DNA from: an uncultured Candidatus Saccharibacteria bacterium
GTDB taxonomy: Bacteria > Patescibacteriota > Saccharimonadia > Saccharimonadales > UBA4665
Assembly (NCBI GenBank): GCA_937988795.1
Contig: CALKHY010000111.1
Span: 1-23,874 of the forward strand
Direction: 5' to 3'
Length of the DNA stretch: 23,874 nt
The notes beneath the pieces are model-generated. The model had not been told where the DNA came from, searched no databases, and was given only the letters and a program-made list of their open reading frames with translations. Made by a program: the position numbers and the translations under genes. Below, one piece after another: positions 13,811 to 20,634 of this stretch (positions within the stretch are counted from its first letter, which is position 1; every line of letters begins with the position of its first letter).

Positions 13811-14200
13811 ATGCATAAACTATTTAAAAACCTGGCCATCTTCAGCTTTGTCGTCGGTTCATTCTTGTATTTCAGCTATTTCATCGGCGATGTAGCCTAC
13901 TTCAGCTATTCTGGCGGCACAGGACTGACGCTACTGGCTATCGGGACGCCGGTTTTTGCTATTCTTACTTATATTTCCAGGGGCGTCAGCACAAGCCAGA
14001 CCAATCCGCCGGCTCAACGGCGTCCGCGCAAACTGTTCTGGTTTGGGCTTTTTATGACAATTGCCGGCTTCTTGCTTTATTTTGCTTCGTTTATCGAAAG
14101 CTTGAGCCAGGACTTAGGAGGCCTTGCCCTGGCCATGCTTGGCGCATTAGCGCTGCTTGTTGGCGTTATCGTGCTGGCCATTAGTGCGTTAAGACGGTAG
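13811..14200 (+). CDS. Four-helix membrane protein, function unknown
   Basis: From ATG 13811 the product has 129 residues with four hydrophobic helices: two near the N-terminus (about 7-24, FKNLAIFSFVVGSFLYFSYF, and 31-53), a basic loop (QRRPRKLFW) and two more near residues 75-95 and 103-127. The frame also opens at a GTG (13784), adding MYLRDIIRV, but AGGG lies just before the ATG. No family is recognised and no motif is visible. It sits between the LPETG gene and the convergent tRNA-Arg(CCG). Confidence 0.7.
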   Translation: MHKLFKNLAIFSFVVGSFLYFSYFIGDVAYFSYSGGTGLTLLAIGTPVFAILTYISRGVSTSQTNPPAQRRPRKLFWFGLFMTIAGFLLYFASFIESLSQDLGGLALAMLGALALLVGVIVLAISALRR

Positions 14201-14243
14201 CGGATAGACTCTCGCGCCGCGAGGGTTCGAAATCTTCAGACAA

Positions 14244-14285
14244 ACCAGAAAAACACCCAACCAACGGTCAGGTGTTTTTTCTGGT
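14244..14285 (-). terminator. Intrinsic terminator of tRNA-Arg(CCG)
   Basis: Minus strand: ACACCTGACC-GTT-GGTTGGGTGT (two G-U pairs), flanked by an A-run and a T-run that extend the stem. Its outermost pairs ACCAG/CTGGT reach into the CCA end of the tRNA, the same arrangement as at tRNA-Lys. Confidence 0.8.
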
Positions 14286-14358
14286 ACGCCTGGAGGGATT
14301 CGAACCCCCGACCTTTGGTACCGGAAACCAACGCTCTATCCAGCTGAGCTACAGGCGC
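14282..14358 (-). tRNA. tRNA-Arg(CCG)
   Basis: Minus strand: acceptor GCGCCTG/CAGGCGT, D-stem GCTC/GAGC, anticodon stem TTGGT/ACCAA with loop TTCCGGT, T-arm GGGGG-TTCGAAT-CCCTC, discriminator A and encoded CCA. The anticodon CCG reads CGG arginine codons. It is a single-gene unit. Confidence 0.94.
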
Positions 14359-14375
14359 ATACGTGCAGCCGTTTT

Positions 14376-14381
14376 ATTATA
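14376..14381 (-). promoter_or_regulatory. -10 box of tRNA-Arg(CCG)
   Basis: On the minus strand a perfect TATAAT lies 17 bases before the tRNA. No good -35 is visible. The upstream spacer region carries TTACCTCTGTAA (14388-14399), the AGAGGTAA element of the other tRNA promoters in the opposite orientation. Confidence 0.55.
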
Positions 14382-14481
14382 CCGCAATTACAGAGGTAAC
14401 GCGAGGGGGCGAAATAATCAATAGCCCGACTGCATGGCTGGGGCATATTTGTAAGCCCTATGGCAAAAAGAGGGTAAGAAA

Positions 14482-15084
14482 TTAATTCCCCGTCTGCTGA
14501 TCGTTGGCTAACTTTTCGTCTGAATTACCCTGCTGCGTCTTGGGCTTTGGAAGTTGTTTGGGCTTGGAAGCCTCCAGTGTTTGAGCTAGCGTGCGCAAAA
14601 GCGAGTAAGCCTGCGTGCGGCTCATGCCGAGCTTGGCAACAGTCAAAGCATTGGGCGTACCGGTGCCTTGCATAAAGCCGATAATCACACCGTTGGCGTT
14701 CGCAGTAACCTGCGCGCCGTCGGTGTAAATAACGCGCGGGTCAACTGCCATGATCATCAGCATAGTACGGCTCTGGCCTTCCTGCGCTGACTGCTGTTCG
14801 TCGCGGCCCTGGTAGTGGTCGTGCTCAGGGTTGTCGCATTCCTCGTAACCGGCGAGCCGCCACAGGGCGGCAGCGTCGTCGTCCTGCAAACCAAAGTGAT
14901 TGATAAGCAGCATCAGAATGTCTTCACTCGGACGCTCCTGGCCCTGCTCAATCTTCAGCAGTGCCTGCTCGTCAATCTCGACGGCGCCTGACACCTCAGC
15001 TACGCTCTCGTGCATTTTTTGCCTGAGAGATTTGAGCTTTTCACCTAACACCTTATACGGTCGCTCTTGCTGCTCGTTGCTCAT
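14482..15084 (-). CDS. XRE-family regulator with DUF3467-like C-terminal domain
   Basis: The 200-residue protein begins with an XRE-type helix-turn-helix (about residues 11-66, LGEKLKSLRQKMHESVAEVS then IEQGQERPSEDILMLLINHF). After an acidic His-containing linker (ECDNPEHDHYQGRDEQ) comes a compact domain (108-171) with VDPRVIYTDGAQVTANANGV and TVAKLGMSRTQAYSLLRTLA, which resembles DUF3467. It ends in a Gln/Lys-rich tail. Start 15084 is chosen because the helix-turn-helix begins there and TAAAAT lies 8 bases upstream; the frame is open to 15549, but that extra part is antisense to murB. It is divergent from murB with only 57 bases between the start codons, so it may control murB and itself. 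Confidence 0.8.
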   Translation of the reverse strand: MSNEQQERPYKVLGEKLKSLRQKMHESVAEVSGAVEIDEQALLKIEQGQERPSEDILMLLINHFGLQDDDAAALWRLAGYEECDNPEHDHYQGRDEQQSAQEGQSRTMLMIMAVDPRVIYTDGAQVTANANGVIIGFMQGTGTPNALTVAKLGMSRTQAYSLLRTLAQTLEASKPKQLPKPKTQQGNSDEKLANDQQTGN

Positions 15085-15128
15085 ACTCTTTAATTTTATC
15101 GCTGATCCACCGGTGACGCAAGTTAGGG

Positions 15129-15134
15129 TATAAT
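15129..15134 (+). promoter_or_regulatory. -10 box of murB
   Basis: A perfect TATAAT ends 7 bases before the ATG at 15142; the predicted start is at the ATG itself. There is no Shine-Dalgarno and no clear -35. Confidence 0.55.
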
Positions 15135-15141
15135 CGAGTTC

Positions 15142-16167
15142 ATGAATGTCCGGCAAAATGTCTCCCTGAGAGACTACTCCACGATGCGCCTTGGCGGCAC
15201 GGCCGCGTACATGATGGATATCCATCAGAAATCCGAAATTCCCGAGGCTGTGGCTTGGGCCGAGGAGCGCGAACTGCCGGTGATGATGATTGGCGGCGGC
15301 AGCAACATCGTCTGGCGCGACGAAGGATTTCCGGGGCTGATTCTCGTCAACAAAATCCAGGGCTTTGAGATCCGCGAGGAGCATGGCGAGCGCATCGTCA
15401 CCATCGCCGCCGGCGAAAACTGGGATCAGGCAGTTGAGCGAACCGTACGCGAGGGGCTGACCGGCATCGAAGCACTCAGCCTCATACCTGGCACGGCCGG
15501 TGCCACACCCGTCCAGAACGTCGGCGCATACGGGCAGGAAATCGCCCAAACACTCGTGTCAGTCGAAGCCTATGACCTCCAAGCCAAACAAATGACGGTC
15601 ATACCGAATGCCGAATGTGACTTTGGCTATCGTATGAGTCGCTTTAAGTCGCGTGACCGCGGCCGGTTTTTCATTACCAGTATCACGCTGCGCCTTACGC
15701 GCGGCAATCCCAGCCAGCCGTTTTACGCCGCGCTGGAGAAATACCTGGCCGACAACAATATCACTACTTACACGCCACAGATCATCCGCGACGCCGTCAT
15801 CGCCATCCGCACCTCCAAACTACCCGACCCAGCGGAAGTGGCGAACAATGGCTCATTCTTCGCAAACCCGATTATCAGCCAAGAACACTTTGCCGAATTG
15901 CAAGCCGCCTACAACGATGTGCCGAATTGGCCAGCAGACGGCGGCCGCGTCAAAATTTCTGCTGCCTGGCTGCTTGAGCAAGCCGGCTTTAAGGACTACC
16001 ACGATCCCGAGACCGGCATGGCAACCTGGCCCAAGCAACCGCTGGTACTAGTCAACGAACACGCCGAATCCACTGCCCAGCTCCTCAAATTCCGCCAAAA
16101 AATCCTGGACGCCGTCCAGCAAAAGTTCAACATCGCCCTCGAACAGGAACCTGAACTCCTCCCCTAA
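15142..16167 (+). CDS. murB: UDP-N-acetylenolpyruvoylglucosamine reductase
   Basis: The 341-residue enzyme has the length and layout of E. coli-type MurB. The FAD-binding half carries [32 protein letters not shown] and [20 protein letters not shown]. The substrate domain has [16 protein letters not shown] and [15 protein letters not shown], where Ser238 is the expected proton donor, and [10 protein letters not shown] near the C-terminus, where the catalytic Glu is expected. MurB reduces the MurA product to UDP-N-acetylmuramate using NADPH in the cytoplasm. It is alone on the plus strand, divergent from an XRE regulator, with a -10 box immediately before the ATG. The next gene has its own strong ribosome site. 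Confidence 0.96.
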   Translation: MNVRQNVSLRDYSTMRLGGTAAYMMDIHQKSEIPEAVAWAEERELPVMMIGGGSNIVWRDEGFPGLILVNKIQGFEIREEHGERIVTIAAGENWDQAVERTVREGLTGIEALSLIPGTAGATPVQNVGAYGQEIAQTLVSVEAYDLQAKQMTVIPNAECDFGYRMSRFKSRDRGRFFITSITLRLTRGNPSQPFYAALEKYLADNNITTYTPQIIRDAVIAIRTSKLPDPAEVANNGSFFANPIISQEHFAELQAAYNDVPNWPADGGRVKISAAWLLEQAGFKDYHDPETGMATWPKQPLVLVNEHAESTAQLLKFRQKILDAVQQKFNIALEQEPELLP

Positions 16168-16283
16168 TTATTAAACCTTTCTTAAAAGTTCCGAATTAAT
16201 GTGGGAACATGCTTATGTTTTTGGTATAAATAAAAACTCCGGCTGTTGATGCCGACTTAAAAGCAATACCGAAAGGAGGAGAC

Positions 16284-16727
16284 GTGACGCATCCGGAATC
16301 GTTTGGGGGTGAATTCCGCAAGAATGAACTTGTCCGACCCTATGTCCTGCAACCGAAAGAAACCGAAAAGCCGGAACCGGAACCGCCCGACGTAGAAGCA
16401 ATCAACCGTGAGATCCTCGGCACACACCTTCGACTACGGAGCGCAACAGGCCTTTATGGGGGCGGCATTCCGCAAGGCTCAACCTACAGAGACCTGGGGG
16501 CAGAATACACCGGGCCCCGCGCCACAGACGACGCAGAGTCCTGGCGTACAGATGACGACCCCACGCCGGCCCTTGGCATTGCCGCGGTCGGGTCCGCTGG
16601 GGACGGATCCCTCTATCAAAGCATGTACATGCAAGAAGGCGGCGCGGATCCTCAATATCCACTCAGTGATCAAGCCCTTGAGCAACACTGGGAGGAAGAA
16701 GGTCCGCCGTGGTCCGGCAAATGGTAA
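16284..16727 (+). CDS. Acidic protein of unknown function
   Basis: A GTG start at 16284 is preceded by a strong Shine-Dalgarno (GGAGGA, 16275-16280, 3 bases before it), which decides the start. The 147-residue product is acidic, Pro/Gly/Glu-rich and lacks membrane segments or signal peptide (PKETEKPEPEPPDVEAINRE, SDQALEQHWEEEGPPWSGKW). I recognise no family; it is probably largely disordered. A second frame stays open across 16408-16785, but that lacks a ribosome site and is likely a shadow. The 116 bases before it hold a possible TATAAA (16227-16232) and small hairpins, but no clear terminator for murB. Confidence 0.65.
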   Translation: MTHPESFGGEFRKNELVRPYVLQPKETEKPEPEPPDVEAINREILGTHLRLRSATGLYGGGIPQGSTYRDLGAEYTGPRATDDAESWRTDDDPTPALGIAAVGSAGDGSLYQSMYMQEGGADPQYPLSDQALEQHWEEEGPPWSGKW

Positions 16728-16772
16728 AAAATCTGACAGACTGCCGGCGCGACAGCGGTGTCTAATTGCAGT

Positions 16773-17108
16773 ATGCGTACCCTAGTAGCCGAGGCGCCGG
16801 ATCCCGACAGGCGACCATCCATACCTAACCAGGGACGGTTTGTTGAATTGCCGCCAGCCCTGCAAGCGCGCTGGTTTGCACTAACGAGAGGCAATGCACT
16901 GACTACGGTCGGGCGGACGGCGCTTGGCGAGGGGTCGATTATCGGCCAACTCAAAGAGCCTGTCCTCCCTTGGGCGATTGCCAACGGCCGCACGCCGCAC
17001 ATCAGTCTGCCGCCGGCAGCCACCGATATAGTAATCGACGATACGTACTGGCAACCGCCAAAGAATGACATTCTGGAACGGCTGCGAAGAGGTCTGGACA
17101 AACTCTAA
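16773..17108 (+). CDS. Short protein of unknown function
   Basis: From ATG 16773 the product has 111 residues (MRTLVAEAPDPDRRPSIPNQ to ERLRRGLDKL). It is Pro/Arg-rich in the first third and has a weak beta/alpha pattern after that (GRFVELPPALQARWFALTRG). No family or motif is recognised. No Shine-Dalgarno is obvious; a GTG 15 bases upstream in frame is an alternative. It follows the 16284 gene by 45 bases and ends with TAA directly abutting the stop of the convergent Nudix gene, with no gap. Confidence 0.5.
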   Translation: MRTLVAEAPDPDRRPSIPNQGRFVELPPALQARWFALTRGNALTTVGRTALGEGSIIGQLKEPVLPWAIANGRTPHISLPPAATDIVIDDTYWQPPKNDILERLRRGLDKL

Positions 17109-17565
17109 CTATTCAGCTCGCACGCAAACGACCGTATCGAGCGGCAGCACCTTGCCGGCAAGCAACAATTCGGCCGCAAGGACGGGGTACGTCGTAAACA
17201 GGCGCCCCGCTGCTTCCAGCTCACGCAACTCCTCGATGCTAAACCAACGCACCTCGGGATGCTTGCCTGAAGGCTGCGCATTGCCACCTACCACGCGCGC
17301 CGCAAACACCGGACCCGAAACATTAATATGTGGCCAGATAGACTGATACACCGTGATCAGACCGGTCAGCTCGATGTCGTACCCGCTCTCTTCTTTGGCT
17401 TCGCGGATCGCTGCCTCGAGCAGCGTTTCGTGCGGTTGGTTCGACATGCCCGCCGAGCACGTTGTACATGCCCTTTCGCTCGGGCTTACCCTCCTGTACC
17501 AGCAGAATCTTGCCGTTTTGTTCGATAATGACGCCGACAACTGCGTGATCGACAATCCTAGCCAC
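17109..17565 (-). pseudogene. Nudix hydrolase, frameshifted by a 4-base tandem repeat in the Nudix box
   Basis: The first frame reads VDHAVVGVIIEQNGKILLVQ to NVLGGHVE. The rest continues in another frame as PHETLLEAAIREAKEESGYD through to LPLDTVVCVRAE and a TAG at 17109-17111. At the joint the minus strand has AACCAACC (plus strand GGTTGGTT, 17434-17441). Removing one AACC restores GGHVEPHETLLEAAI and REAKEESGY, which is exactly the Nudix box G-x5-E-x7-REUxEExGU. The repaired protein would be about 150 residues. A four-base tandem duplication is a typical replication-slippage event, so this looks like a real mutation rather than a base-calling error. The GTG start at 17563-17565 overlaps the end of glyA by 8 bases, so the gene was translationally coupled to it. 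Confidence 0.8.
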
Positions 17566-18829
17566 GGCCCTCTCCCGGCAGCGGGAAGTTGAGGGCGAAG
17601 GCTCTTACCTCTTCTCTAATCTTGGCCAGCTCTTCCTCTTTGCCGACATTGGCGATGGCGCGGTCGATCCACTCGGCGATCTGGTCCATTTCGGTTTCTT
17701 TCATGCCGCGGGTGGTGAGCGCTGGCGTGCCCAGGCGGATGCCTGAGGGGTCAAACGGCGGCCGCGCGTCGTACGGCACAGTGTTTTTGTTGACGGTAAT
17801 GCCGGCCAGACCCAGCGCCTTTTCGGCGTCCGCACCTTTGACGCCCTTGTTGGTCAAATCTATGAGCATGAGGTGGTTATCTGTACCGCCGGTGACCAGT
17901 TGATAGCCTTTGTCCATCAACTTCTCAGCCAGGCGCTTGGCGTTTTTGACAATCTGCTTGCCGTACTCCTTAAATTCAGGCGTTGAGGCTTCTTTAAGCG
18001 CCACCGCGATGGCCGCGGTCTGGTGGTTGTGGGGGCCACCCTGCAGACCCGGAATGATAGCCCGGTCGATGAGGGTTGGTAAGTTTTCGCGCGAGCGCGG
18101 CACGACCTTGAGCGGATTTGAAGGCAGGCCGTTACACATTATGAGCGCGCCGCGCGGGCCGCGGAGTGTCTTGTGCGTGGTGGTTGTTATGACATCGGCA
18201 ATGCCAACCGGCGAGGGGTGTACGCCAGCTACTACCAGGCCGGCAATGTGCGAAATGTCGGCCACCAAATAGGCGTCGACCAGATCAGCAATCTCCTTGA
18301 GTCTTTTCCAGTCAAAAATGCGCGGGTAGGCGGTAGCACCGACGAAAATGAGCTTTGGCTTGTGCTCTTTCACGAGCTCCGCCATGGCGTCGTAATCAAG
18401 AAAGCCGTCTTTGCCAGTGTTGTACTGGACAGAATTAAACCATTTGCCAGAAAAGTTGACTTTCAGCCCGTGTGTCATGTGGCCGCCAAAGTACAAGCTC
18501 ATACCCATGACCGTGTCGCCCGGGTCGGCCAGCGCAAAGTACACGGCCATGTTGGCCGGGCTGCCGGAATACGGCTGCACGTTGACGTGGTCCACGCCGA
18601 ACAGCTTCTTGGCCCGGTCGCGCGCCAGGTTTTCTACTTTGTCCACAAATTCACAGCCGCCGTAATAACGCTTGCCCGGATACCCCTCGGAATATTTGTC
18701 TGTCAGGCGCGACCCAAGCGCATTCAGCACTTCCGGCGAGGTGTGGTTCTCGGACGGGATCATCTCGAGCCCCTCGCTCTGGCGCTTTACTTCTGCGGCA
18801 ATCAGTTCCCGAATTTCGTTGTCAATCAT
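17558..18829 (-). CDS. glyA: Serine hydroxymethyltransferase
   Basis: The 423-residue enzyme is full length. Key motifs are EMIPSENHTSPEVLNALGS, RLTDKYSEGYPGKRYYGGCE, HVNVQPYSGSPANMAVYFAL, VADISHIAGLVVAGVHPSPV and the PLP site ADVITTTTHKTLRGPRGALI with Lys220 forming the Schiff base. It interconverts serine and glycine and loads tetrahydrofolate with a one-carbon unit. ATG 18829 has GAGGGAG 8 bases upstream. The last 8 bases are shared with the Nudix gene. With folC in the same window this implies that folate-dependent one-carbon transfer is retained. Confidence 0.96.
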   Translation of the reverse strand: MIDNEIRELIAAEVKRQSEGLEMIPSENHTSPEVLNALGSRLTDKYSEGYPGKRYYGGCEFVDKVENLARDRAKKLFGVDHVNVQPYSGSPANMAVYFALADPGDTVMGMSLYFGGHMTHGLKVNFSGKWFNSVQYNTGKDGFLDYDAMAELVKEHKPKLIFVGATAYPRIFDWKRLKEIADLVDAYLVADISHIAGLVVAGVHPSPVGIADVITTTTHKTLRGPRGALIMCNGLPSNPLKVVPRSRENLPTLIDRAIIPGLQGGPHNHQTAAIAVALKEASTPEFKEYGKQIVKNAKRLAEKLMDKGYQLVTGGTDNHLMLIDLTNKGVKGADAEKALGLAGITVNKNTVPYDARPPFDPSGIRLGTPALTTRGMKETEMDQIAEWIDRAIANVGKEEELAKIREEVRAFALNFPLPGEGRG

Positions 18830-18960
18830 TACAAATACTCCCTCACGTTTACAAAAAGATATAGCTGGTTTGCCGCACGTCGTTAGATCATGGCGTTATT
18901 GTAGCTTGGCCGCAGCGCGGGCCGCAATATTACTCTTTGCAGAAAAGGCAAAATTTCACC

Positions 18961-18974
18961 TTAATCATGATTAA
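18961..18974. promoter_or_regulatory. Perfect palindrome in the glyA-murA divergent region
   Basis: TTAATCATGATTAA is a 14-base perfect palindrome, about 131 bases upstream of glyA and 28 bases upstream of the extended -10 of murA. It is placed where a regulator could act on either promoter. Confidence 0.4.
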
Positions 18975-19001
18975 AATACATCAATCGCCGGTAGGCATTG
19001 G

Positions 19002-19010
19002 TGCTACACT
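19002..19010 (+). promoter_or_regulatory. Extended -10 promoter of the murA fusion gene
   Basis: TGC followed by TACACT (19005-19010) is an extended -10 box with no strong -35. The predicted start near 19017 gives a leader of about 70 bases that contains the inverted repeat at 19059-19074. Confidence 0.45.
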
Positions 19011-19058
19011 GAAAGTACGAAAACCAAAACAAACAAGAAGAACACAATTGCAAGTTTA

Positions 19059-19074
19059 ATATCACACGTGATAT
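19059..19074 (+). promoter_or_regulatory. Inverted repeat, candidate autoregulatory operator of XRE-MurA
   Basis: ATATCAC-AC-GTGATAT is a perfect 7-base inverted repeat with a 2-base centre, 12 bases before the ATG of the gene that encodes an XRE DNA-binding domain. Size and symmetry suit a dimeric helix-turn-helix. Immediately after it, ATG-GTA-GGT-ATA-TGA (19076-19090) is a four-codon upstream frame whose stop overlaps the murA start as ATGA. Confidence 0.55.
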
Positions 19075-19086
19075 CATGGTAGGTAT

Positions 19087-20610
19087 ATGAGCACAACGAA
19101 TGAAAAAATCGGCCGATTGATAGCACAAATAAGGCAAGAGCGGGGCCTAACCCAGGCTGAGTTTGCCAAACGACTGGGCACCAGTCAGTCTGCGGTCAAC
19201 CGCATCGAACATGGCAAGCAAAACTTAAGCCTCGAAACCATGGGACGAATCAGCGACGTCCTTAACAAACAGCTTATCTCGCTGTCCGGCAGGGGCGTGA
19301 ACTTGCGCATCGAGGGCGGGCATGAGCTGCACGGCGAAATTACGCTTAAAAACAGCAAAAACGCGGCGGTCGGCCTGCTCTGTGCCAGCCTACTGAACTA
19401 CGGCGTTACACGTTTTGTAAACTTCCCCAAGATCGAGGAAGTACACCGGATTATCGAGGTCTTGCAGAGCATCGGCGTCAAAGTTAAATGGATCGGCAGT
19501 GACGTGGAAATCCGCCGGCCGGCAGAGCTCAAGCTCGACGAAATGGACGCCGAAGCCGCGCGCAAAACCCGCTCGGTGCTCATGATGATGGGGCCGCTGC
19601 TGCACGACTACAAGGAATTCAAGATTCCGTACGCTGGGGGCTGCAAGCTCGGCGCCCGCACTGTGGAACCGCACCTGTTTGCACTGGAGAACTTTGGCCT
19701 GGACGTTGTGGCTACTAAGGGCCACTATAATGTCACCGTCAAGAAAAAGCCGGCCGGCAGAGTTGTACTGTACGAAACCGGCGACACCGTCACCGAAAAC
19801 ACCCTCATGGCCGCCGCCCGCACACCAGAGGAAACCATCATCCAGTACGCTAGCGCCAACTATGCCATTCAGGACGTCTGCTGCTATCTGAAAGCCCTGG
19901 GCGTCAAGATCGAGGGCATCGGCACAACTGTGCTGAGGGTCAAGGGCGTGCCATTCATCAAGAAGAATGTTACCTACGCGCTGTCTGAGGATCCGATCGA
20001 GGCCATGCTCTTTATCTCGGCCGCCATCGCTACCAACTCAAAGATTACCATCCGCCGCGTGCCGATTGACTTTCTAAGCCTGGAGCTGCTCAAGCTGCGC
20101 AAGATGGGCGCCCGCATCGATGAGAGTGAGCGCTACAAGGCCGCCAATGGCCACACCGACCTTGTTGATCTGACTGTTCACAAACACAACGGTGAGCTTA
20201 AGGCGCTGGTCGACAAAATCCACCCCAACGTCTACCCGGCCGGCATCAACATCGACAACCTGCCGTACTTTGTGCCGATCGCCGGCGTGGCCAAGGGCCG
20301 CACGCTCATCCACGACTGGATTTACGAAAACCGCGCCATTTACTACACCGAGATGACCAAGGTTGGCATGCAGGTGGAACTGGCCGACCCACACCGCTTG
20401 TTCGTGCTCGGTCCTACCAAGTTCACACGCGCCGACGTGGTGTGCCCGCCAGCCCTGCGCCCCGCTAGCCTGCTGCTTATCGGTATGCTAGCGGCCGAGG
20501 GCATTTCTACCTTGCGCAACATCTACACCATCAACCGCGGATACGAGGACATTGCCGAGCGACTCAACAGCCTTGGCGCCCGCATCCAAGTCTTCCACGA
20601 GGTACTGTAA
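19087..20610 (+). CDS. murA: XRE helix-turn-helix fused to UDP-GlcNAc 1-carboxyvinyltransferase (MurA)
   Basis: The 507-residue protein has an extra N-terminal domain: residues 5-65 form a clear XRE helix-turn-helix (IGRLIAQIRQERGLTQAEFA, LGTSQSAVNRIEHGKQNLSL). From about residue 71 a complete MurA follows: LHGEITLKNSKNAAVGLL with the substrate-binding Lys91-Asn92 pair, GGCKLGARTVEPHLFALEN with Cys186 at the place of catalytic Cys115 of E. coli, IHPNVYPAGINIDNLPYF, and LRPASLLLIGMLAAEG with the conserved Arg. MurA transfers enolpyruvate from PEP to UDP-N-acetylglucosamine, the first committed step of murein synthesis. MurA is usually about 420 residues; the surplus equals the helix-turn-helix. 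There is one uninterrupted frame and no start codon with a ribosome site at the domain border. The leader carries an inverted repeat, suggesting self-regulation; that is inference. Confidence 0.93.
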   Translation: MSTTNEKIGRLIAQIRQERGLTQAEFAKRLGTSQSAVNRIEHGKQNLSLETMGRISDVLNKQLISLSGRGVNLRIEGGHELHGEITLKNSKNAAVGLLCASLLNYGVTRFVNFPKIEEVHRIIEVLQSIGVKVKWIGSDVEIRRPAELKLDEMDAEAARKTRSVLMMMGPLLHDYKEFKIPYAGGCKLGARTVEPHLFALENFGLDVVATKGHYNVTVKKKPAGRVVLYETGDTVTENTLMAAARTPEETIIQYASANYAIQDVCCYLKALGVKIEGIGTTVLRVKGVPFIKKNVTYALSEDPIEAMLFISAAIATNSKITIRRVPIDFLSLELLKLRKMGARIDESERYKAANGHTDLVDLTVHKHNGELKALVDKIHPNVYPAGINIDNLPYFVPIAGVAKGRTLIHDWIYENRAIYYTEMTKVGMQVELADPHRLFVLGPTKFTRADVVCPPALRPASLLLIGMLAAEGISTLRNIYTINRGYEDIAERLNSLGARIQVFHEVL

Positions 20611-20622
20611 ACTGTTGTCTGT

Positions 20623-20628
20623 TATAAT
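20623..20628 (+). promoter_or_regulatory. -10 box of the inositol-monophosphatase-like gene
   Basis: A perfect TATAAT ends 6 bases before the ATG at 20635, so the predicted start is the ATG itself. There is no Shine-Dalgarno in the 24 bases after the murA stop. Confidence 0.55.
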
Positions 20629-20634
20629 CGGCGC

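Noticed and set aside
14201..14243. T-arm-like sequence GAGGGTTCGAAATCTTC before the tRNA-Arg(CCG) terminator, as a tRNA remnant
   Set aside because: Only one weak arm with G-U pairs can be formed and no other tRNA part is nearby, so the resemblance may be chance.
16408..16785. 125-residue frame overlapping the 16284 gene
   Set aside because: It has no ribosome site, ends in the neighbouring intergenic region and competes with a frame that has a strong GGAGGA and GTG start.
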